Assembly (NCBI GenBank): GCA_964518595.1 | Contig: CAZFHA010000010.1 | Location: 1-64,000 of the forward strand | Direction of reading: 5' to 3' | From: CAZFHA01 sp964518595 | GTDB lineage: Bacteria; Bacillota; Clostridia; Saccharofermentanales; Saccharofermentanaceae | Length of the DNA: 64,000 nt | In this document: piece by piece, positions 60,352 through 64,000 of the stretch | Layout: every line of letters begins with the position of its first letter | Numbering within the stretch: the first letter of the stretch is position 1 | Program-made: the position numbers and the translations under genes | The notes under the pieces: generated by a model | Database searches by the model: none | Told to the model about the DNA's origin: nothing | What the model saw: the letters and a program-made list of their open reading frames with translations, nothing else

Positions 60352-63300
60352 TTATTTGGATAGCATTTTATTTTCCGGGGGCACTTCGCTCTGGGGTACG
60401 TTTTCAAAACGGGTTTTGGAGACGATATCAGCGAAGGTGGAAAGCTCATAGGCGATGAGATCCTGCGGACTGATATTTTGCTCCAGACATTCCAGAACTG
60501 CTACCAAGGTATCCAAAGAGGTTATGGTCGGCACCCCATGCTCAATACAGATACGACGAAGGCGGAAGCCATTATTCACCATCACTGAACCATTGGACTC
60601 GGTATTAACCAGAAGCTTAATAGTCCCATTGGCTACGCAGTCTTTGGTATTGGGAGAGGCTTCTTCCATTTTACGAACGCTATTGGTGGGAATACCGGCC
60701 TTATTCAGATAGTTAGCCGTACCACCGGTACCATAAAGTTCGTAGCCCAAGTTCATCAGCTTATCCGCTAAGGGAATCAAATCAGCTTTGTCACTGTCCC
60801 GCACCGTCAAGAGAACCCCTGCTCCTTTGGCGGGGAATTTAAATCCGGAAGCCAGAATCGCTTTATACATTGCTTGAGCATAGGTAGTGGATAGTCCTAG
60901 TACCTCACCGGTACTCTTCATCTCCGGCCCTAAGCTTACATCCACATCGTGGAGTTTTTCAAAAGAGAAAACCGGAGCTTTAACCGCGTACACCCAAGGA
61001 TAGCGAGCATAGAGCCCTGTGCCGAAAGAAAAGTCCTTCAGCTTGCCACCCAGCATGATCTCTGTAGCCACATCCACAATGGGAATTCCGGTTACTTTGC
61101 TGATATAGGGTACGGTACGAGAGGAACGAGGATTCACCTCAATAACATATACCTCATCGTTGTAAAGAATGAACTGAATGTTGACTAAACCGATAACTTT
61201 CAGGGCTAAAGCTAATTTTCTAGTATAATCCACGATCGTATCGCGAATGTGATCCGGAATATAGGCTGGGAAAATCGAAATCGAGTCACCAGAGTGAACC
61301 CCCGCCCGCTCTAAATGCTCCATAATACCGGGAATCAGGATCTCTTCTCCGTCACAAACCGCATCAACTTCCAACTCCACGCCCCGAAGATATTTATCAA
61401 CCAAGATGGGATGCTCCTGCTCCACCAAATTGATAATCCGCATGTACTCAACCATTTCCTGATCGTTATAAACAATCGCCATGCCCTGACCACCCAGAAC
61501 ATAAGAGGGACGTACCAGAACCGGGTAGGATAATTTCTCGGCAATAGCCAATGCCTCTTCCACTGTGAAAACGGTACTGCCCTTTGGCCTTTTGATTCCA
61601 CAGCTCTCCAGAATCGCATCAAAACGTTCCCGATCCTCTGCTGCGTCAACCATGTCGGCACTGGTTCCAAAGATAGGTGTGCCCATATCTGAGACTGCCT
61701 TGATAAGCTTAATGGCAGTTTGTCCTCCAAATTGACAGATACATCCATCCGGCTTTTCATTTTCAATGATAGCCCGGACATCGTCAGGGGTTAAGGGCTC
61801 GAAATATAGACGGTCAGAAGTATCAAAATCCGTCGATACCGTTTCCGGATTGTTGTTGGCAATAATGGCTTCATAGCCCAGCTTACGTAATGCCCATACT
61901 GAGTGCACAGAGCAGTAATCAAACTCAATCCCCTGTCCAATCCGGATGGGACCGGAACCTAGTACCAGAACTTTTTTTCTGTCTGTACGGGTTGCCTCAT
62001 TATCCCGGTCAAAGGTGGAATAGTAGTAAGGCGTCAGAGCCTGATATTCACCGGCACAGGTGTCAACCATTTTGAAGGTATGAATCAAGCCTAGGGCTTT
62101 CCGGCGCGCCCGTACCGCATCTGCCGAATCACCTGTAAGTTTGGCGATATAGGAATCGGTGAAAGCCATTTTGACGCCTTTAGTGAAAAGTTCCTCATCA
62201 GGTAATACTCCGGCTTTACCAGCTGCTAGGAAGGCCTCTTCCACCTCTACAATCCGGAGCAACTTACTAAGGAAGTACTTGTCTACCATGGTAATGTCAT
62301 AGAGCTTTTCAATACTCTGCCCCCGGCGTAATGCCTCCGCCAGAACAAACATCCGCATATCGTCAACCATGTGCAGACGCTCTTCTAATTCTTCATCACT
62401 AAGAGCGGCTATTACCGGAACTAACAGACCGTAAATATTTAGTTCCATGGAGCGAATCGCCTTCATAATGGAAGCTTCAAAGGTATTGGCAATAGCCATA
62501 ACCTCGCCGGTAGCTTTCATCTGTGTTCCCAAAGTCCGCTTAGCTTTAACAAACTTATCAAAAGGAAACTTAGGGATTTTAGTAACAATATAGTCTACCG
62601 CCGGTTCGAAACAGGCCTTGGTAGTACCGGTAACTTCGTTAGGAATTTCATCCAAAGAATATCCACAAGCGATCTTTGAGGCGACCTTGGCAATAGGATA
62701 ACCGGTAGCTTTCGACGCCAGAGCGGAAGATCTGGATAATCGGGGATTTACCTCGATAACGGCATAGTCACGCAAGGTGGGGTGTTGGGCAAACTGAACA
62801 TTACAACCACCGACAATCTTTAGCTCTTCAACAATTTTAAGCGCTGCCGTCCGTAGGGTCTGGTACTCAGGATCAGTCAAAGTCTGAGCCGGAGCAACTA
62901 CAATAGAGTCACCGGTATGAACTCCCACAGGGTCGAGGTTTTCCATAGAACAAATGGTGATTCGATTGCCTTTGGCATCCCGAATGGCTTCAAACTCAAT
63001 TTCTTTCCAACCGGCAATACTCTTTTCGATCAAAACTTGATGCACCCGGCTCACAGCTAGTCCCGTGGCAGCAATCTCCTCAAGTTCTGCTTGATTATTT
63101 ACAATACCGCCTCCGGTTCCGCCCAGGGTAAAAGCCGGACGAACAATTACTGGATAACCAATTTTTTCGGCGATTCGGCGACACTCCTCAACAGTCAGTG
63201 CCGTTTCCGAAGGAATACAAGGCTCATTAATTCTCAGCATGGCCGCCCGAAAATCTTCTCTATCCTCACCCATCTTGATGCCGATTGCGGAGGTGCCCAT

Positions 63301-63645
63301 GAGCTGAACCCCTTGCTCGGCCAAAAAGCCTGACTCTGAGAGTTCCATGGCAAAATTCAGACCGGTCTGCCCACCCAAAGAGGCCAGAAGTCCGTCAATT
63401 TTTTCGTCTATAATCAACTTCTTAATTACATCAATCTGTAAAGGCTCCAGAAAAACCTTATCAGCCATATCTGGATCTGTCATAATTGTTGCCGGATTGC
63501 TGTTTACTAAGACTACGTAAAAACCTTCGGCCTTTAACGCCCGGCATGCTTGAGTACCGGCATAGTCGAACTCGGCGGCTTGACCAATAATAATCGGACC
63601 TGATCCAATAACCATTACTCTACTTACATCTGTTCTTCTGGGCAT
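60352..63645 (-). CDS. carB: Carbamoyl-phosphate synthase large subunit
   Basis: Synthesises carbamoyl phosphate from bicarbonate, ATP and ammonia passed from the small subunit, for pyrimidine and arginine synthesis. About 1097 residues with two homologous ATP-grasp halves (VMVIGSGPIIIGQAAEFDYAGTQ and VLVLGSGPIRIGQGIEFDYCSVH at the start of each), and a C-terminal allosteric MGS-like domain (GAGVLLTVRDSDKADLIPLADKL...YGTGGTANYL). ATG 63645 is chosen, as AAGGAG is six bases ahead; the frame extends to 63672. It has its own promoter. The small subunit (carA) is not in the window. Confidence 0.97.
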   Translation of the reverse strand: MPRRTDVSRVMVIGSGPIIIGQAAEFDYAGTQACRALKAEGFYVVLVNSNPATIMTDPDMADKVFLEPLQIDVIKKLIIDEKIDGLLASLGGQTGLNFAMELSESGFLAEQGVQLMGTSAIGIKMGEDREDFRAAMLRINEPCIPSETALTVEECRRIAEKIGYPVIVRPAFTLGGTGGGIVNNQAELEEIAATGLAVSRVHQVLIEKSIAGWKEIEFEAIRDAKGNRITICSMENLDPVGVHTGDSIVVAPAQTLTDPEYQTLRTAALKIVEELKIVGGCNVQFAQHPTLRDYAVIEVNPRLSRSSALASKATGYPIAKVASKIACGYSLDEIPNEVTGTTKACFEPAVDYIVTKIPKFPFDKFVKAKRTLGTQMKATGEVMAIANTFEASIMKAIRSMELNIYGLLVPVIAALSDEELEERLHMVDDMRMFVLAEALRRGQSIEKLYDITMVDKYFLSKLLRIVEVEEAFLAAGKAGVLPDEELFTKGVKMAFTDSYIAKLTGDSADAVRARRKALGLIHTFKMVDTCAGEYQALTPYYYSTFDRDNEATRTDRKKVLVLGSGPIRIGQGIEFDYCSVHSVWALRKLGYEAIIANNNPETVSTDFDTSDRLYFEPLTPDDVRAIIENEKPDGCICQFGGQTAIKLIKAVSDMGTPIFGTSADMVDAAEDRERFDAILESCGIKRPKGSTVFTVEEALAIAEKLSYPVLVRPSYVLGGQGMAIVYNDQEMVEYMRIINLVEQEHPILVDKYLRGVELEVDAVCDGEEILIPGIMEHLERAGVHSGDSISIFPAYIPDHIRDTIVDYTRKLALALKVIGLVNIQFILYNDEVYVIEVNPRSSRTVPYISKVTGIPIVDVATEIMLGGKLKDFSFGTGLYARYPWVYAVKAPVFSFEKLHDVDVSLGPEMKSTGEVLGLSTTYAQAMYKAILASGFKFPAKGAGVLLTVRDSDKADLIPLADKLMNLGYELYGTGGTANYLNKAGIPTNSVRKMEEASPNTKDCVANGTIKLLVNTESNGSVMVNNGFRLRRICIEHGVPTITSLDTLVAVLECLEQNISPQDLIAYELSTFADIVSKTRFENVPQSEVPPENKMLSK

Positions 63646-63746
63646 ACATTTCTCCTTGTTTCCTGATGTCACCTGTATAAAGTTAGATAGTAGCTGTGTT
63701 TTTTCAGACTAACACTCCTTGAGTATATTTTACCCAAAGATAATTT

Positions 63747-63792
63747 ATTCACTTTTGTGAATTATTATACACAACCTTATCCTTATCTGCAA
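63747..63792 (-). promoter_or_regulatory. Promoter of carB with start-site hairpin
   Basis: On the minus strand TTGCAG (63792-63787) and TATAAT (63769-63764) are spaced 17 bases. Just after, ATTCAC-AAAA-GTGAAT (63762-63747) forms a perfect six-base-pair inverted repeat near the predicted transcription start, a possible operator or RNA hairpin. Confidence 0.65.
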
Positions 63793-63811
63793 TCAAAAAT
63801 TTTCCGCTGGC

Positions 63812-64000
63812 TCAGGTAATTTCACAGCGCCTGGCAATGGCAGCCGTTAAATCATCCCGCATCCGCAAAGCTTCATCTCTGGCAGCCTGAGCAAAGTCAA
63901 GAGCCGTCAAATCAGAACGCTTTTTATACGCACACATAATGCTTCTGGAGGCGTTAACAATAGCGCCCTTACCATTTTGATCAAAGTTCACGGCGGCCGC
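63812..64000 (-). CDS. pyrF: Orotidine 5'-phosphate decarboxylase, C-terminal fragment (cut by window edge)
   Basis: The last 62 codons of a minus-strand gene that continues past the window. The frame reads ...VNFDQNGKGAIVNASRSIMCAY..., then DFAQAARDEALRMRDDL, and stops at TGA (63814-63812). The GAIVNASRSI block matches the phosphate-binding end of the longer (type 2) OMP decarboxylase. It is the last step of UMP synthesis. It lies upstream of carB in a pyrimidine gene cluster, 166 bases away. Confidence 0.85.
   Translation of the reverse strand, partial: AAAVNFDQNGKGAIVNASRSIMCAYKKRSDLTALDFAQAARDEALRMRDDLTAAIARRCEIT

Noticed and set aside
63646..63811. PyrR-type attenuator before carB
   Set aside because: I see no terminator/antiterminator pair with a T tract and no conserved PyrR-binding loop. 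Only a promoter and a short dyad are visible.
1..64000. CRISPR array, prophage or insertion sequence
   Set aside because: No regularly spaced direct repeats, no transposase or phage-type genes, and no target-site duplications were seen.

Overview
The window is a single chromosomal segment of a low-to-moderate GC Gram-positive bacterium. The features pointing to Bacillota, most likely class Clostridia, are: consensus sigma-A promoters and strong AGGAGG ribosome sites; PPi-type phosphofructokinase; YerC/YecD, SecA with a SEC-C tail, RqcH, QueH and a TrxA/CcdA/TlpA set; the radC-mreC-mreD-mrdA...mgsA gene order; and a large secreted SpaA/Cna-B repeat protein. I cannot name a genus from the sequence alone. 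Most of the window is housekeeping DNA. I see no phage, transposase, CRISPR array or rRNA.

Layout. 0-5.4 kb: pfp on the plus strand with its own terminator, then minus-strand genes for a flavin-reductase-like protein, a GNAT-MGMT fusion and an orphan solute-binding lipoprotein. 5.5-9.2 kb: tRNA-Thr(CGU), whose promoter sits in the stop codon of mtaD, and a mtaD-ahcY-punA group for S-adenosylhomocysteine salvage. 9.2-12.7 kb: secA, yerC and a small membrane protein. 12.8-15.7 kb: three genes of a Tad/TadE-like secretion or pilus type. 15.7-20.4 kb: pheS-pheT, an MBL-fold hydrolase and a methylglyoxal-synthase-like protein. 20.8-25.4 kb: mrdA, mreD, mreC and radC. 25.4-31.6 kb: SEC-C protein, icd, holA, comEC, engB. 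32-37 kb, plus strand: two tandem PRPP synthetase paralogues, a small membrane protein and rqcH. 36.9-41.3 kb, minus strand: pdp-ruvC-ruvA-ruvB-queH.

41.4-47.0 kb holds a Gfo/Idh/MocA oxidoreductase that overlaps tail to tail with a 1246-residue secreted repeat protein, followed by a small secreted protein. 47.3-51.2 kb is a thiol and reactive-sulfur operon: an ArsR-family repressor gene diverges from TlpA-like thioredoxin, CcdA, CoA-disulfide-reductase/rhodanese fusion and TrxA, with a perfect consensus promoter overlaid by a palindrome. 51.4-58.5 kb is a CUT1 sugar ABC importer without an ATPase, with a YesM/YesN-type two-component system and a cupin-like protein. 58.9-64 kb holds metY, carB and the 3' end of pyrF, which runs off the window.

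The observations I rate highest are the ArsR/TlpA/CcdA/CoADR-Rhd/Trx operon, the possible S-inosylhomocysteine route in mtaD-ahcY-punA, a terminator hairpin whose 3' arm is the Shine-Dalgarno of the next gene, a methylglyoxal-synthase relative lacking key catalytic residues, and a large surface-type protein with degenerate thioester and sorting motifs. All functions are read from motifs and context. No database search was possible.
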